A stretch of DNA of 44,298 nucleotides from Maricaulis sp963976135 (GCF_963976135.1 NZ_CAXBKN010000011.1:1-44298), one strand, 5' to 3'. Positions 7,392 to 15,818 are shown, numbered from the stretch's first letter. Notes: generated by a model not told the origin, from the sequence alone. Program-made: numbers and translations.

Positions 7392-8258
7392 ATGACCACC
7401 CCGCACGCCGCCAAGACCACCCCCGATGATCTCACCATCACCCCGCGCGATATCCATTTCGCGACCCAAGCCGCCCATAACAAGGCCTGGCTGGGCGGCG
7501 ATCCGGTGGCGACGGCGGTGTTCAATGCGATGTCTTTGACCTTCCCTGATGGCGAGCGCCTGTTCATGGATGCGGTGCGCCACTACCGGGGCGAGCTCTC
7601 GGGCAAGCTGCTGGAGGATGCCCGAGCCTTCATCAAGCAGGAGGCGATCCATTCGCGTGAGCATGTCGCCCTCAATGGCGGGCTCGACCGGGATCACTAT
7701 CCGATCGATGCGATCGAGGCAGAGATCCGCGACCGGATCCGCATCACCCGCGAGCGCGGGCCGATCGCCATGCTTTCGGTGACCATCGCGCTGGAGCATT
7801 TCACCGCGATGATGGCCGATGTGACGCTGGAGGATGGCAGCGTGTTCGAGGGCACGCATGAGGACATATTGCGCCTGTGGCAATGGCATGCGCTGGAGGA
7901 GAGCGAGCACAAGGCCGTCGCCTTTGACGTCTTCCAGCAGGTCACGCAAGACTGGACGCCGCGTCAGCGCTATTTTCTACGCACCCGGGTGATGGCGCTG
8001 GTGACCCTGCTCTTCACCTCGAATATCAGCCGCTATGCCTCGAAACTCCTGATCGCCGACGGCGTCAGCCCCTGGACAGCGCGGGCGCGGGTCTTGTGGT
8101 ATCTGCTGTTCAAACCGGGCCTGTTCCGCAAGGGCTGGCGCACCTATTGGGCCTGGTACAGGCCGGGCTTTCATCCCTGGGACCATGATAATCGCGCCAC
8201 GATTGCCGCCTGGCAGGACAGGTTTTCCCCGGAAGGTGCCGAGGCCGGGACCGCCTGA
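7392..8258 (+). CDS. PF10118-type metal-dependent hydrolase-like protein
   Basis: The ATG at 7392 is chosen because AGGA lies 7 bases upstream; the earlier in-frame start at 7365 has no such site and overlaps the operator edge. The 288-residue product matches the COG3687/PF10118 family. Its helices carry paired acidic and His residues in a ferritin-like pattern: FPDGERLFM, FIKQEAIHSREH, TIALEHFTAMM and LWQWHALEESEHKAVAFDVF. These are probable diiron ligands, so an oxygen-activating or redox role is plausible, although the family name says hydrolase. C-terminal segments (residues about 205-265) are hydrophobic and may touch the membrane. The palindrome at 7348-7364 probably controls it. Confidence 0.8.
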   Translation: MTTPHAAKTTPDDLTITPRDIHFATQAAHNKAWLGGDPVATAVFNAMSLTFPDGERLFMDAVRHYRGELSGKLLEDARAFIKQEAIHSREHVALNGGLDRDHYPIDAIEAEIRDRIRITRERGPIAMLSVTIALEHFTAMMADVTLEDGSVFEGTHEDILRLWQWHALEESEHKAVAFDVFQQVTQDWTPRQRYFLRTRVMALVTLLFTSNISRYASKLLIADGVSPWTARARVLWYLLFKPGLFRKGWRTYWAWYRPGFHPWDHDNRATIAAWQDRFSPEGAEAGTA

Positions 8259-8321
8259 TTAGCGCTTGCCCGCCCGCACCGTGCGTGCTGTGCTTTCCCG
8301 GCAGGCAGCACGGGGAGCGCC

Positions 8322-8705
8322 ATGATGCGGATACTGGCCATTGTCGCGGCATTGATCGTCGCCATCGAACATGCCGGCTTTCTGGTGCTGGAGATGTTCC
8401 TCTGGCAGGAAGAAGCCGGGATGCAGGTCTTCGGCCTCACCGCCGAACAGGCCGCACAGACCGCCACGCTCGCCGCCAATCAGGGCCTGTATAACGGTTT
8501 CCTCGCCGCCGGACTGGTCTGGAGCGTGCTGCGCGGCAATCGCGAATTCCTGCGCTTCTTCCTGCTCTGCGTCATCGCGGCGGGCGTGTTCGGGGCGATG
8601 ACGGCGAGCCCGGCGATCCTTTACGTCCAGGCGGCCCCGGCGGCGGTGGCGCTGCTGCTGAGCTTTGGCTGGAAGCCGCGGCGACTCAGTTTTCGCGGGG
8701 CGTAG
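8322..8705 (+). CDS. DUF1304 family membrane protein
   Basis: The 127-residue protein has four predicted membrane segments (about 3-22, 50-68, 76-92, 96-112). It contains HAGFLVLEMFLW and ANQGLYNGFLAAGL, the hallmark blocks of DUF1304 (also called YqjF/Blt101-like in some annotations). Function is unknown. A GGGGAG site precedes the paired ATG-ATG start. It lies 63 bases after the PF10118 gene on the same strand and may be read from the same transcript. Confidence 0.83.
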   Translation: MMRILAIVAALIVAIEHAGFLVLEMFLWQEEAGMQVFGLTAEQAAQTATLAANQGLYNGFLAAGLVWSVLRGNREFLRFFLLCVIAAGVFGAMTASPAILYVQAAPAAVALLLSFGWKPRRLSFRGA

Positions 8706-8771
8706 CCGGGAGCCGGGATGGCCAACGGCCCGCAAAGTCCGGCGATTTTAATACAAACAACAACCAACTTC

Positions 8772-8839
8772 CCCCGGACCTGTTCCGGGGTCTGCCGGAG
8801 AGGAATCCAGCCAGGCTCCAATCCTCCGGCAGGCCCCGG
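8772..8839. repeat. REP-like compound hairpin between DUF1304 and VOC genes
   Basis: A short palindrome CCCCGGA-N5-TCCGGGG (8772-8790) is nested into a longer inverted repeat. The 16-base arms at 8785-8800 and 8824-8839 pair with a single G-T wobble around a 23-base loop. The first unit matches the repeat at 90-106. It sits between converging genes (DUF1304 plus, VOC minus) and could act as a bidirectional stop signal, although no T-run follows. Confidence 0.6.
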
Positions 8840-8937
8840 AATTCGCTACGCTCCTCCGGGGAAAATAGTGTGTTGGTGTTGAGGGTTGTGCCTGACGGAA
8901 GCCGGCCAATGCCGGGCAGAGCCCCCCCTCTCACCCC

Positions 8938-9324
8938 TCAAGCCGCATAGCTCACCACCTCAAACTCGATGCCGTTGCCGTCGTAGAAATAAAACCGCCG
9001 GCCCGGCTCGTAATTGCCATGGTTTTCGCTTTGATAGCCGGCGGCGAGGACGCGGGCCTCGGTGGCGTCGAGATCATCAACGACGATGGCGACATGGTTG
9101 AGATTGGCCTGGCGGGCGGCGCTGCGTGCGTCGGCCGGCTCGGGCGTTCTGGCGCCGTAGAGCGCGAGATACTGGTCATCCGTGCCGACATGGACGGTGT
9201 GGCCGCCATTGGCCGAGGGGCCGCTCCAGCGGATGTGCCAGCCGAACAGGTCGCACAGCATGGCGGCGGTTTCGGGCGGGTTGGCGACGGTGAAATTGAC
9301 GTGTTCCAGCAGGCCTGTCGTCAT
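8938..9324 (-). CDS. VOC (glyoxalase/bleomycin resistance-like) family protein
   Basis: The start at 9324 (MTTGLLEHVNFTV) is chosen because GAGGA lies just upstream; a longer frame to 9369 adds an unlikely leader. The 128-residue product has the two beta-alpha-beta-beta-beta modules of the vicinal oxygen chelate fold: EHVNFTVANPPETA..FGWHIRW, then LNHVAIVVDDLDATEARVLAAG, ending in GIEFEVVSY. The likely metal ligands are the His and Glu at H8, the central NHVAI His and the C-terminal Glu. Its substrate is unknown. The promoter at 9406-9436 carries a SoxR box with MerR-type spacing, so oxidative or redox-cycling stress should induce it. Confidence 0.87.
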   Translation of the reverse strand: MTTGLLEHVNFTVANPPETAAMLCDLFGWHIRWSGPSANGGHTVHVGTDDQYLALYGARTPEPADARSAARQANLNHVAIVVDDLDATEARVLAAGYQSENHGNYEPGRRFYFYDGNGIEFEVVSYAA

Positions 9325-9405
9325 GGGGTTTCCTCTTCTGACGCGTGCAAATGCCGGCCCCCGATTCAAGCAATGGATTCGAGCGATGGGCCGGTCGATT
9401 TGCCA

Positions 9406-9436
9406 AGCCTAATTGCTCAACCTAAGTTGAGGTCAA
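9406..9436 (-). promoter_or_regulatory. SoxR-activated promoter driving the VOC gene
   Basis: Read on the minus strand, a -35 TTGACC (9431-9436) and a -10 TAGGCT (9406-9411) are separated by exactly 19 bases, the long spacer that MerR-family activators such as SoxR correct by distorting DNA. Inside it sits the inverted repeat CTCAAC-CTAA-GTTGAG (9416-9431), matching the known SoxR operator core. The -35 motif points toward the VOC gene, not toward soxR. Confidence 0.8.
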
Positions 9437-9471
9437 GCTATTGTTTGCAGCGAGACCCGGGGGCGAAAACC

Positions 9472-9927
9472 ATGCGTGCAACAGATCTGATTCCGATCGG
9501 CAAACTCGCCGCCCGGGTCGGCGTCTCCGTTTCGGCGGTGCGGTTCTATGAAGCCAGGGGACTGATCCGCGCCGGACGCAATGCCGGCGGCCAGCGGCGC
9601 TTTGTCCGCTCCGATGTGCGCCGCCTCTCCTTCGTGCTGATCGCGCAGCAATTGGGCTTCTCGATCCAGGAGATCGGCGAGCGCCTCGCCACCCTGCCCG
9701 AGGGCCGCACGCCCAATGCGGCCGACTGGGCGAAGATCAGTGCCAGCTTCCGCGACGCCCTGGAGGAACGCATCATGCGCCTCACCGCCCTGCGCGACCG
9801 GCTCGATGGCTGTATCGGTTGCGGCTGTCTCTCACTGGAAAAATGCGCCCTCTACAATCCGGATGATCGCGCCGCCCGGCTTGGCGCGGGGCCGCGATAT
9901 TTGCTGGGGGATGCGCCGAAGATTTGA
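9472..9927 (+). CDS. soxR: Redox-sensitive transcriptional activator SoxR
   Basis: This 151-residue MerR-family protein has an N-terminal helix-turn-helix (IGKLAARVGVSVSAVRFYE, residues 9-27) and a dimerisation helix. The [2Fe-2S] ligand set is C114, C117, C119 and C125 in the signature CIGCGCLSLEKC. It senses superoxide-generating or redox-cycling compounds through cluster oxidation. The ATG at 9472 is taken because the SoxR domain starts there; the longer open frame upstream overlaps the SoxR box and the divergent VOC gene. There is no soxS in the window, in line with non-enteric bacteria, where SoxR acts directly on a few targets. Confidence 0.95.
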   Translation: MRATDLIPIGKLAARVGVSVSAVRFYEARGLIRAGRNAGGQRRFVRSDVRRLSFVLIAQQLGFSIQEIGERLATLPEGRTPNAADWAKISASFRDALEERIMRLTALRDRLDGCIGCGCLSLEKCALYNPDDRAARLGAGPRYLLGDAPKI

Positions 9928-9968
9928 GCTTTGAAAGCGGCGGCGATCTCTCCCCTCAACATCAAATT

Positions 9969-9992
9969 TTGTCATCCCGGCCGGGATGACAA
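9969..9992. repeat. 24-bp perfect palindrome downstream of soxR
   Basis: The segment is an uninterrupted 24-base palindrome centred on CCGG, with arms containing TTGTCATCCCGG. It shares its ATCCCGGCCGG core with 76-86. It lies between the converging soxR and rlmE genes. It could fold as a hairpin in either transcript, and related palindromes occur at 90-106 and 8772-8839. Confidence 0.6.
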
Positions 9993-10039
9993 GCCATTTG
10001 ATTTATTGAAGAAAACTGCTGGCTCCGCGCTCGTGAATT

Positions 10040-10804
10040 TCAGCCTTTAAACCCCATCGCGATCAAAAATGTCTCGGCGCTTTCTGAGCGGCTTGAGGCC
10101 GGTTTGAAATGGCGGACCTTGGCGAATTTTTGCTTGAGCTGTTCGAGCAGTTCGCCCTCGGCGCCGCCCTGGAAGACCTTGGCGATGAAGAAACCGCCCG
10201 GCTTGAGCGTCTCAAATGCAAACAGCGTCGCCAGTTCAACCAGGCCGACAATGCGGACATGGTCGGTATTCTTGTGGCCGGTGGTCCAGGGTGCCAGATC
10301 GGAGATGACGCCATCGGCGGGACCGCCCATCGCCGCCTTGACCATGTCGGGCGCGTCGTCCTCGGTGAAATCCTTCTCGAAAATCGTCGCGCCATCGATC
10401 GGGTCGATGGGGAGGAGATCGATGCCGATCACCTCGCTGACGCCCTTCTTGACGCAGACCTGCAGCCAGCCGCCCGGCGCCGAGCCGAGATCGACAATGC
10501 GCATGCCCGGCTTGATGAAGTGGAAGCGCTCATCGAGCTCGATCAGCTTGTAGGCGGCGCGGGAGCGATAGCCCTCCATCTGGGCCTTCTTGACATAGGG
10601 GTCATTGAGCTGGCGCTGTAGCCAGTTCTTCGACGAGGTCTTGCGGCCGCGCGCGGTCTTGACGCGCTCGAACATCTGTTTCGAGGCGCGGCTGTCACCG
10701 CCCTTGGTGACCGGCCCGCCGACCCGGCGGCGGCGTTTATTGTCGTCAACCGGCGGTGTATCACCGGCGGGCTTGTTGTCGTCTTCGTCCGAAGGTCCAC
10801 TCAT
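10040..10804 (-). CDS. rlmE: 23S rRNA (uridine-2552-2'-O)-methyltransferase RlmE
   Basis: The enzyme methylates U2552 of 23S rRNA late in large-subunit assembly. In the 254-residue product the SAM-binding motif VDLGSAPGGWLQV is at 104-116. The K-D-K-E catalytic tetrad is visible as K86 (YKLIEL), D169 (ISDLAPW), K209 (FIAKVF) and E244 (SAETFLIA). An N-terminal charged extension of about 40 residues (acidic, then RRRR) exceeds the E. coli protein and is common in alphaproteobacteria. Its start overlaps the stop of the Ppx/GppA gene by an ATGA, so the two are translated together. Confidence 0.95.
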   Translation of the reverse strand: MSGPSDEDDNKPAGDTPPVDDNKRRRRVGGPVTKGGDSRASKQMFERVKTARGRKTSSKNWLQRQLNDPYVKKAQMEGYRSRAAYKLIELDERFHFIKPGMRIVDLGSAPGGWLQVCVKKGVSEVIGIDLLPIDPIDGATIFEKDFTEDDAPDMVKAAMGGPADGVISDLAPWTTGHKNTDHVRIVGLVELATLFAFETLKPGGFFIAKVFQGGAEGELLEQLKQKFAKVRHFKPASSRSESAETFLIAMGFKG

Positions 10805-11901
10805 GTGCTGGTCTCTCCCGGCGATTTCTTCCTGCGGCGGCGTGATTTGTTACGGCGCATCAGATTGAGCAACAAGCCCTCGCGCAGGCCGCGATCACCG
10901 ACGCGCAGGTTTTCCGCCGGCCACAGCTCGGCGACGGCTTCATAGATCGCGCAGCCCGCCAGGACCAGCTCGGCCCGGTCATGGCCGATCGTCGGCTCCT
11001 TCGAACGGCCCGCCAGATCGAGCAGGCGCAACCGGGTGCAGGCGGCCTCGGCCTCGGCGCAACTCATCCACAACCCATCGACCTTGGCGCGCTCATAGCG
11101 CGGCAGGCGCAAATGCACGCCGGCGATCGAGGTCACCGTACCGGATGTGCCGACCAGATGCGCCCGGCCTTCCGAGAAAAGCGAGCGCATGGAACGCGCG
11201 CCGCGCGGCGTCTTCATCAGCTGGCGCGCATAGGATTTCATATCATTATACCAGGCTTCGCGATCCTCGCGCTCGGGGAAACGCTCTGCCAGCGTAACGA
11301 CGCCAACCGGTGTCGAGGTCCAGGAGCGCATCGGCGGACGGCCGCCGCTCTGCAGCCCGCCGCGCTCGCGCCAGGCGGCCAGATCGACCCAGGACAATTC
11401 GGTTGAACCGCCGCCAATATCAATCACCAGCGCCGCATCCTTCTCCTCATCGAGCAGGTCGAGACAGCCATGCAAGGCCAGGCGCGCTTCCTCCTCGGGG
11501 GTGATGAGGTCGAAGGCGATACCGGTCTCCGCCTTCACCCGTTCGAGGAATTCAACGCCATTGCTGGCCTCGCGGCAGGCCTGGGTGGCAATCGCCCGGT
11601 GGCGGATCTGGGCGTGACGGCCGAGTTTGTCGGCACAGACCCGCAAGGCATCAACGGCCCGGTCCATGGCACCCTCGGAGAGCACGCCATGCGCATTCAG
11701 CCCCTCGCCGAGACGAACGACGCGTGAAAACGCATCAATGACCTGAAACCCGCCGCTCGTGCGTTGTGCGAGCAGCATGCGGCAATTATTCGTACCCAGA
11801 TCGATCGCGCCGTACACTGGAATGGTCGGCCGACGCCGTCCGCTCCGCTTGCGTGCGGCGGATCCAGTCCCCGGATCGTCCGGGGGCGAAGGCTCCGCCA
11901 T
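10801..11901 (-). CDS. Ppx/GppA family exopolyphosphatase / pppGpp phosphohydrolase
   Basis: The protein belongs to the actin-like ATPase fold family that cleaves polyphosphate or pppGpp. From the ATG at 11901, with AGAGGA 5 bases upstream, it has 366 residues. Visible motifs are YGAIDLGTNNCRMLLA near the N terminus (phosphate 1), VIDIGGGSTELSWV (phosphate 2) and LVGTSGTVTSIAGVHL. The first 30 residues are charged and probably disordered, and the C terminus is Lys/Arg rich. The longer frame to 11997 lacks a ribosome site. The family's C-terminal HD domain is absent, as in short alphaproteobacterial members. Whether it prefers polyphosphate or pppGpp cannot be told. Confidence 0.87.
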   Translation of the reverse strand: MAEPSPPDDPGTGSAARKRSGRRRPTIPVYGAIDLGTNNCRMLLAQRTSGGFQVIDAFSRVVRLGEGLNAHGVLSEGAMDRAVDALRVCADKLGRHAQIRHRAIATQACREASNGVEFLERVKAETGIAFDLITPEEEARLALHGCLDLLDEEKDAALVIDIGGGSTELSWVDLAAWRERGGLQSGGRPPMRSWTSTPVGVVTLAERFPEREDREAWYNDMKSYARQLMKTPRGARSMRSLFSEGRAHLVGTSGTVTSIAGVHLRLPRYERAKVDGLWMSCAEAEAACTRLRLLDLAGRSKEPTIGHDRAELVLAGCAIYEAVAELWPAENLRVGDRGLREGLLLNLMRRNKSRRRRKKSPGETST

Positions 11902-12106
11902 GTCAGTCCTCTCGCCAGTACGGTGCGCCGGCAAAGGCTGGTGCAACACGATCTGGCCCAATTTTTTCTTCATGATCAGCATACGCGTCTTCCACAAGGC
12001 CGCAAGGCGGCGTAACGCAAGCGGGCCCCGACCGGGGGCTGGGCCCCCGCCGCACCGACTGCGATTGGCCTACAGGAAATTAACCGGCAAGGTTCAGAGT
12101 GTTGTG

Positions 12107-12442
12107 ATGGAAATGCGAGAAGCAAAATTCGGGCTCGGCGATATCGTCCGCCACCGCCTCTACCCGTTTCGCGGCGTGGTCGTTGATGTCGACGCCGAAT
12201 TTTCCAATACCGAGGAATGGTATGAGTCGATCCCGGCCGAAGTCCGGCCCGATCGCGACCAGCCCTTCTATCACTTGCTGGCCGAGAATGAGGACAGCTA
12301 TTACGGCGCCTATGTCTCGGAGCAGAACCTGCTGCCGGACGCCGAAAACGGCCCGATCAGCCACCCGCAGATCGACGAGGCTTTCGAGGCCTTCGACGGC
12401 ACCCGCTACATTCTGCGCGACCTGCCGCAAGTCTCCAATTAA
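12107..12442 (+). CDS. hspQ: Heat shock protein HspQ (YccV-like, hemimethylated-DNA-binding family)
   Basis: The 111-residue protein is almost entirely the YccV-like domain: AKFGLGDIVRHRLYPFRGVV, DVDAEFSNTEEWYESIPAE, DQPFYHLLAE and YVSEQNLLPD. In gammaproteobacteria HspQ is a specificity enhancer of the Lon protease and influences DnaA levels; in alphaproteobacteria the role is less studied. Two starts (ATG at 12107 and 12113) give nearly the same protein. It is transcribed divergently from the Ppx/GppA gene. The 205-base gap holds a 7-bp GC hairpin at 12033-12049 and no recognisable heat-shock promoter. Confidence 0.9.
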   Translation: MEMREAKFGLGDIVRHRLYPFRGVVVDVDAEFSNTEEWYESIPAEVRPDRDQPFYHLLAENEDSYYGAYVSEQNLLPDAENGPISHPQIDEAFEAFDGTRYILRDLPQVSN

Positions 12443-12573
12443 CCAGGCATAAACCCTGTTTTCACCGGGTTCGGGCCTGCTGCCCTCGCACGCCCCGTCT
12501 GGCCCGTGACTTGCTGTCATCGGGGTCTATGCCCGGATTGGCACATCCGGGACCGGAACGAGGAGCACGGCCG

Positions 12574-13638
12574 ATGACTGACAAGCGGAATATGGGGATC
12601 GATACGCTGCGCGGCCTGGCCTGCGTCCTGCTGGTGGCCTTCCACGTCATTGGTGAAGCGCCCGAGCACGGCCTGCGTCTCGACTGGGATCACCCCTTCG
12701 CCATGTTCTCGGCCCTGTTCTTCCATCTGCGCATGCCGCTGTTCGCGATGCTGTCAGGCTTTGTCTATGCCTATCGTCCGATCCACCGCGGTGAAGGCGG
12801 CAAATTCCTCACCGGCAAGGCGCGCCGCCTGGTCCTGCCCTATCTGTTCGCCGCCACGGCCTTCGCGGTGGTCAATACCGTGCTCGGCGGCGCTTTCGCC
12901 GTGCCGCTGGGCGAGTTCTGGCAGGTCTATCTGGAACCCTATGCACATTTCTGGTTCCTGCACTCCATCCTGACGATCTTCCTCGTCATCGCCGCGCTGG
13001 ACTGGATCTGGCCGCGCGCACCACTGCAGGTCGCGATCGGCTTCCTGGTGGTCACATCCCTGCTTTTCCTCACCCCGTTCGGCGGCGAGATCAAACTCTT
13101 CTCCTTCTTCCAGACGCCCTATCTGGCGCCCTTCTTCGCGCTCGGCCTGGTGATCAACCGGATGGAAATGGCCAAGGTCGAGGGGCTTTCGCGCCAACTC
13201 GTCTCGACCGTGCTGGTCGGCGGCCTGGTCACGATGTTCGCGGTGCACGCCTATATCGTACTGTCAGATCCGGGCCATGAACTGCTGCGCCGCGACTTCG
13301 TCGCGCTGGGCCTCGGCCTGTGCTTCTCCGGTGCGCTGATCATGCACCGCTTCACGATCGCGCCGCTGGCCTGGGTCGGCCAGTATTCCTTCTCGATCTA
13401 TCTCTACCACATGTTCGGCGCGCTCGGCCTGCAGATGGTCTATAATTTCATCGGCATGCCCGACGCCTCGCTGGGCCTGGCGCTCGGCATGATTGCCGGC
13501 CTTGGCGCACCGATTGTGTTCCAGATCGTGACACTTCGTGTGGGTGGCGTCGCGCCCCTGCTGGCGCTGGGACTGAAGTCACGCCGCAAGGCAAGCCCGC
13601 GTGCCGCCGCCATCCCGCGTCCGGCCAGCGCGATCTGA
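12574..13638 (+). CDS. Acyltransferase family integral membrane protein
   Basis: Beginning at 12574, with GAGGAG 8 bases upstream, the 354-residue product starts MGIDTLRGLACVLLVAFHVIG, the typical first helix of the acyltransferase-3/OpgC-type family. The conserved His of the first helix (FHVIG) and about ten hydrophobic segments are visible, along with HLRMPLFAMLSGFVYAYR and YSFSIYLYHMFGALGLQ. Such proteins O-acylate cell-surface glycans or lipids in the inner membrane; the acceptor here is unknown. The C-terminal tail is basic and Ala/Pro rich. A strong terminator follows 25 bases after the stop. Confidence 0.88.
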   Translation: MTDKRNMGIDTLRGLACVLLVAFHVIGEAPEHGLRLDWDHPFAMFSALFFHLRMPLFAMLSGFVYAYRPIHRGEGGKFLTGKARRLVLPYLFAATAFAVVNTVLGGAFAVPLGEFWQVYLEPYAHFWFLHSILTIFLVIAALDWIWPRAPLQVAIGFLVVTSLLFLTPFGGEIKLFSFFQTPYLAPFFALGLVINRMEMAKVEGLSRQLVSTVLVGGLVTMFAVHAYIVLSDPGHELLRRDFVALGLGLCFSGALIMHRFTIAPLAWVGQYSFSIYLYHMFGALGLQMVYNFIGMPDASLGLALGMIAGLGAPIVFQIVTLRVGGVAPLLALGLKSRRKASPRAAAIPRPASAI

Positions 13639-13662
13639 CAGCGCCGGCAAACGACATGAAAA

Positions 13663-13693
13663 AGGCCGGGACCGGTAACGGTCCTGGCCTTTC
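13663..13693. terminator. Bidirectional rho-independent terminator
   Basis: Twelve-base arms (13663-13674 and 13679-13690) pair with one G-T mismatch around a GTAA loop. An A-run lies on the left and TTTCT on the right. It separates the converging acyltransferase (plus) and FAH-family (minus) genes and can serve both. Confidence 0.87.
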
Positions 13694-13718
13694 TCATTGA
13701 TACCGGCTGCGTCAGGGC

Positions 13719-14726
13719 TCAGGCCTTGACGACTGTCTGTTCAATCGCGCCGAAGATGAGATGTCCGTCGGCATCCTTCATCGAAATGCGGACCGTATCG
13801 CCATATTTCATGAAGGGTGTAGAGGGTTTGCCGGTCTTGATGGTCTCGATCATGCGGATTTCCGCGATGCAGGAATAACCGACCCCGCCTTCACTGACCG
13901 GCTTGCCGGGGCCGCCATCAAGCTTGTTGGACACGGTGCCTGAACCGACAATCGTGCCGGCGGTCAGCGGGCGCGTCTTGGCCAGATGAGCGATCAGCTG
14001 GCCGAAATCAAAGGTCATGTCGGTGCTGCACTCGGCCTTGCCGAACAGTTCGCCATTGTATTTTACCAGCAATTCGCCCTTCAGCTTCTTGCCATCCCAG
14101 GCCGTGCCGAGCTCGTCGGGCGTGACCGCAACGGGTGAGAAGGCCGATGGCGGTTTGGACTGGAAGAAGCCGAACCCCTTGGCCAGCTCGCCCGGGATCA
14201 GACCGCGCAGGGACACATCATTGACCAGCATCACCAGACGGATCGCCTTGGCGGCTTCGTCGGGCGAGCAACCCGCCGGGGCATCGCCGGTGATGACGGC
14301 GATCTCGCCTTCCATGTCACAACCCCAGGCCTCGTCGCCGAGCGGGATATCCGCGCGCGGCGCCAGGAAGGCGTCAGATCCACCCTGATACATCAGCGGA
14401 TCGGTCCAGAAGGTGGCCGGCATTTCCGCATTGCGGGCCTTGCGCACCAATTCGACGTGATTGACATAGGCCGAGCCATCGGCCCACTGATAGGCGCGCG
14501 GCAGCGGCGACAGGGCGTCGCGCTCGTGAAAGCGTTCCGACGGCACCGTCTCGCGCTCAAGCTGCTCGGCCAGCGAGCGCAGTTCCGGCTCGCAGCGTTC
14601 CCAGTCATCGAGCGCCGCCTGCAGGGTCGGCGCGATCAGGCTGGCATCGGTGCACCAGGCCAGATCCTTCGATACAACAACAAGCTTTCCATCGCGATGG
14701 CCGTTTTTGAGCGAGGCGAGTTTCAT
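13719..14726 (-). CDS. Fumarylacetoacetate hydrolase family protein
   Basis: The 335-residue product starts at 14726 (MKLASLKNGHRDGKLVVVSK). It has the FAH catalytic fold, with WGCDMEGEIAVITGD supplying acidic metal ligands, MLVNDVSLR, GFGFFQSKPPSAF, and LTAGTIVGSGTVSN near the C-terminal end of the fold. Full-length homologues of this size, often annotated as fumarylacetoacetase-like, act at the end of tyrosine catabolism by splitting fumarylacetoacetate. Other tyrosine-pathway genes (hmgA, hpd, maiA) are not in the window, so the exact substrate is left open. A longer frame to 14786 lacks homology. Confidence 0.85.
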   Translation of the reverse strand: MKLASLKNGHRDGKLVVVSKDLAWCTDASLIAPTLQAALDDWERCEPELRSLAEQLERETVPSERFHERDALSPLPRAYQWADGSAYVNHVELVRKARNAEMPATFWTDPLMYQGGSDAFLAPRADIPLGDEAWGCDMEGEIAVITGDAPAGCSPDEAAKAIRLVMLVNDVSLRGLIPGELAKGFGFFQSKPPSAFSPVAVTPDELGTAWDGKKLKGELLVKYNGELFGKAECSTDMTFDFGQLIAHLAKTRPLTAGTIVGSGTVSNKLDGGPGKPVSEGGVGYSCIAEIRMIETIKTGKPSTPFMKYGDTVRISMKDADGHLIFGAIEQTVVKA

Positions 14727-14792
14727 GTGCGTTGACTTCCCTTCTTGTGAATTCCCAAAGGCTTGCCTGCGGCCAGTGTGGCCCAAGCCGCG

Positions 14793-15818
14793 TCAGTTCG
14801 CCAGCACTGGATGCGGCATGCCTCCCGCGCGTGGCGAGGCCGGAAACAGGCCATAACTCCATTGGATGACCGCATCGAGCGCCGGCCCGAGCGCCGCCGC
14901 TGCCTGCTCAGCTTCCGCAGCCCGGCGCTCGGCACTATAGGCCTGCGCCTGATCCTTGGAGTCCCGCGCGAAGATCGGGCCCGACGCCATCTGGCGTGCG
15001 TGCTCGCCGCCCAGGCCAAGGCCAAGGAAATCATCAACCGCAATCAGGGCCGGTTCGGGCGCGTGCAGAAAACGGTCGCCATCGAGTGAGGCGACATGTT
15101 CGGGGCCATGTGTGCGGGCCGCTTCGAGAAAGCTGGCCACCTGCATGTGCCAGACCAGGGCTGCGATCTGAAGGTCGGTAAGCTTGAGCAATTCGCGCGG
15201 CTGTGTCCGGGCGATCGGATGGCCATCCATCGCGAAAATCGTGAATAATTGCCGCGCAAAAGCCCGCCCCGGTTCTCCCTTCTTGGCGATCGAGAGGAGG
15301 AAGGCACGCAGCTCGGAATAGAGCAGCAAATGCCGCGCATCCGGCAGGAGGGCAGCGACATCACCGATCAGATTATTGACGGTATTGGTCGGCTTGATCG
15401 TGACATGTTCGCGCCGCACGAAGGGGCGTGCCAGGAGCGCCAGCACCGGTCCAAGCTCGCGCTGCAGCGCCTCGGCACCCTGGGTGCGTTTCATATTGGC
15501 CAGGCTCATCAGCACGGCCGGCTCTCTCAGGCTGAGATTGCTGCCAGGCTTGTCGAGGCAGCGCGCCAGCAGGGTCGAGCCGCAAAACGCCGTGTGCCAG
15601 ATGAAGCGCGGCGCCCGTTTCGGTGCCACGAGGCTGGCGAAATCGCTGACGGGGTGTGCCGCCTGCGCGGCTCCCGACCGGTCCCAGCGATCATCGAGAA
15701 AGGCTTCCTCGACCAGCGCCTTGCGGCTGATCCGGCTCAAGCGCAATGCATGGCTATTGGCGTCGTGCGCATCGGGAAACCAGAGCGGATCGGCGGCGAT
15801 CTGCGGTGGTTTGCTCAC
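14793..15818 (-). CDS. Sulfotransferase-like P-loop protein
   Basis: The 341-residue product starts with GTG at 15818, which overlaps the TGA of the carbonic anhydrase gene (GTGA), so translation is coupled. Residues 71-89 (RFIWHTAFCGSTLLARCLD) resemble the PAPS-binding 5'-phosphosulfate loop of sulfotransferases, and KPTNTVNNLIGD at about 142-153 and HLLLYSELRAFLLS fit later conserved strands. A DGDRFLHAP segment lies in the C-terminal half. No signal peptide is present. The family assignment is by motif only; the substrate is unknown. The close link to a carbonic anhydrase is unusual. Confidence 0.65.
   Translation of the reverse strand: MSKPPQIAADPLWFPDAHDANSHALRLSRISRKALVEEAFLDDRWDRSGAAQAAHPVSDFASLVAPKRAPRFIWHTAFCGSTLLARCLDKPGSNLSLREPAVLMSLANMKRTQGAEALQRELGPVLALLARPFVRREHVTIKPTNTVNNLIGDVAALLPDARHLLLYSELRAFLLSIAKKGEPGRAFARQLFTIFAMDGHPIARTQPRELLKLTDLQIAALVWHMQVASFLEAARTHGPEHVASLDGDRFLHAPEPALIAVDDFLGLGLGGEHARQMASGPIFARDSKDQAQAYSAERRAAEAEQAAAALGPALDAVIQWSYGLFPASPRAGGMPHPVLAN

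Noticed and set aside
12033..12049. GC hairpin between Ppx/GppA and hspQ
   Set aside because: It has a 7-bp stem without a T-run and lies between divergent genes, so a terminator role is unlikely and no other role is supported.
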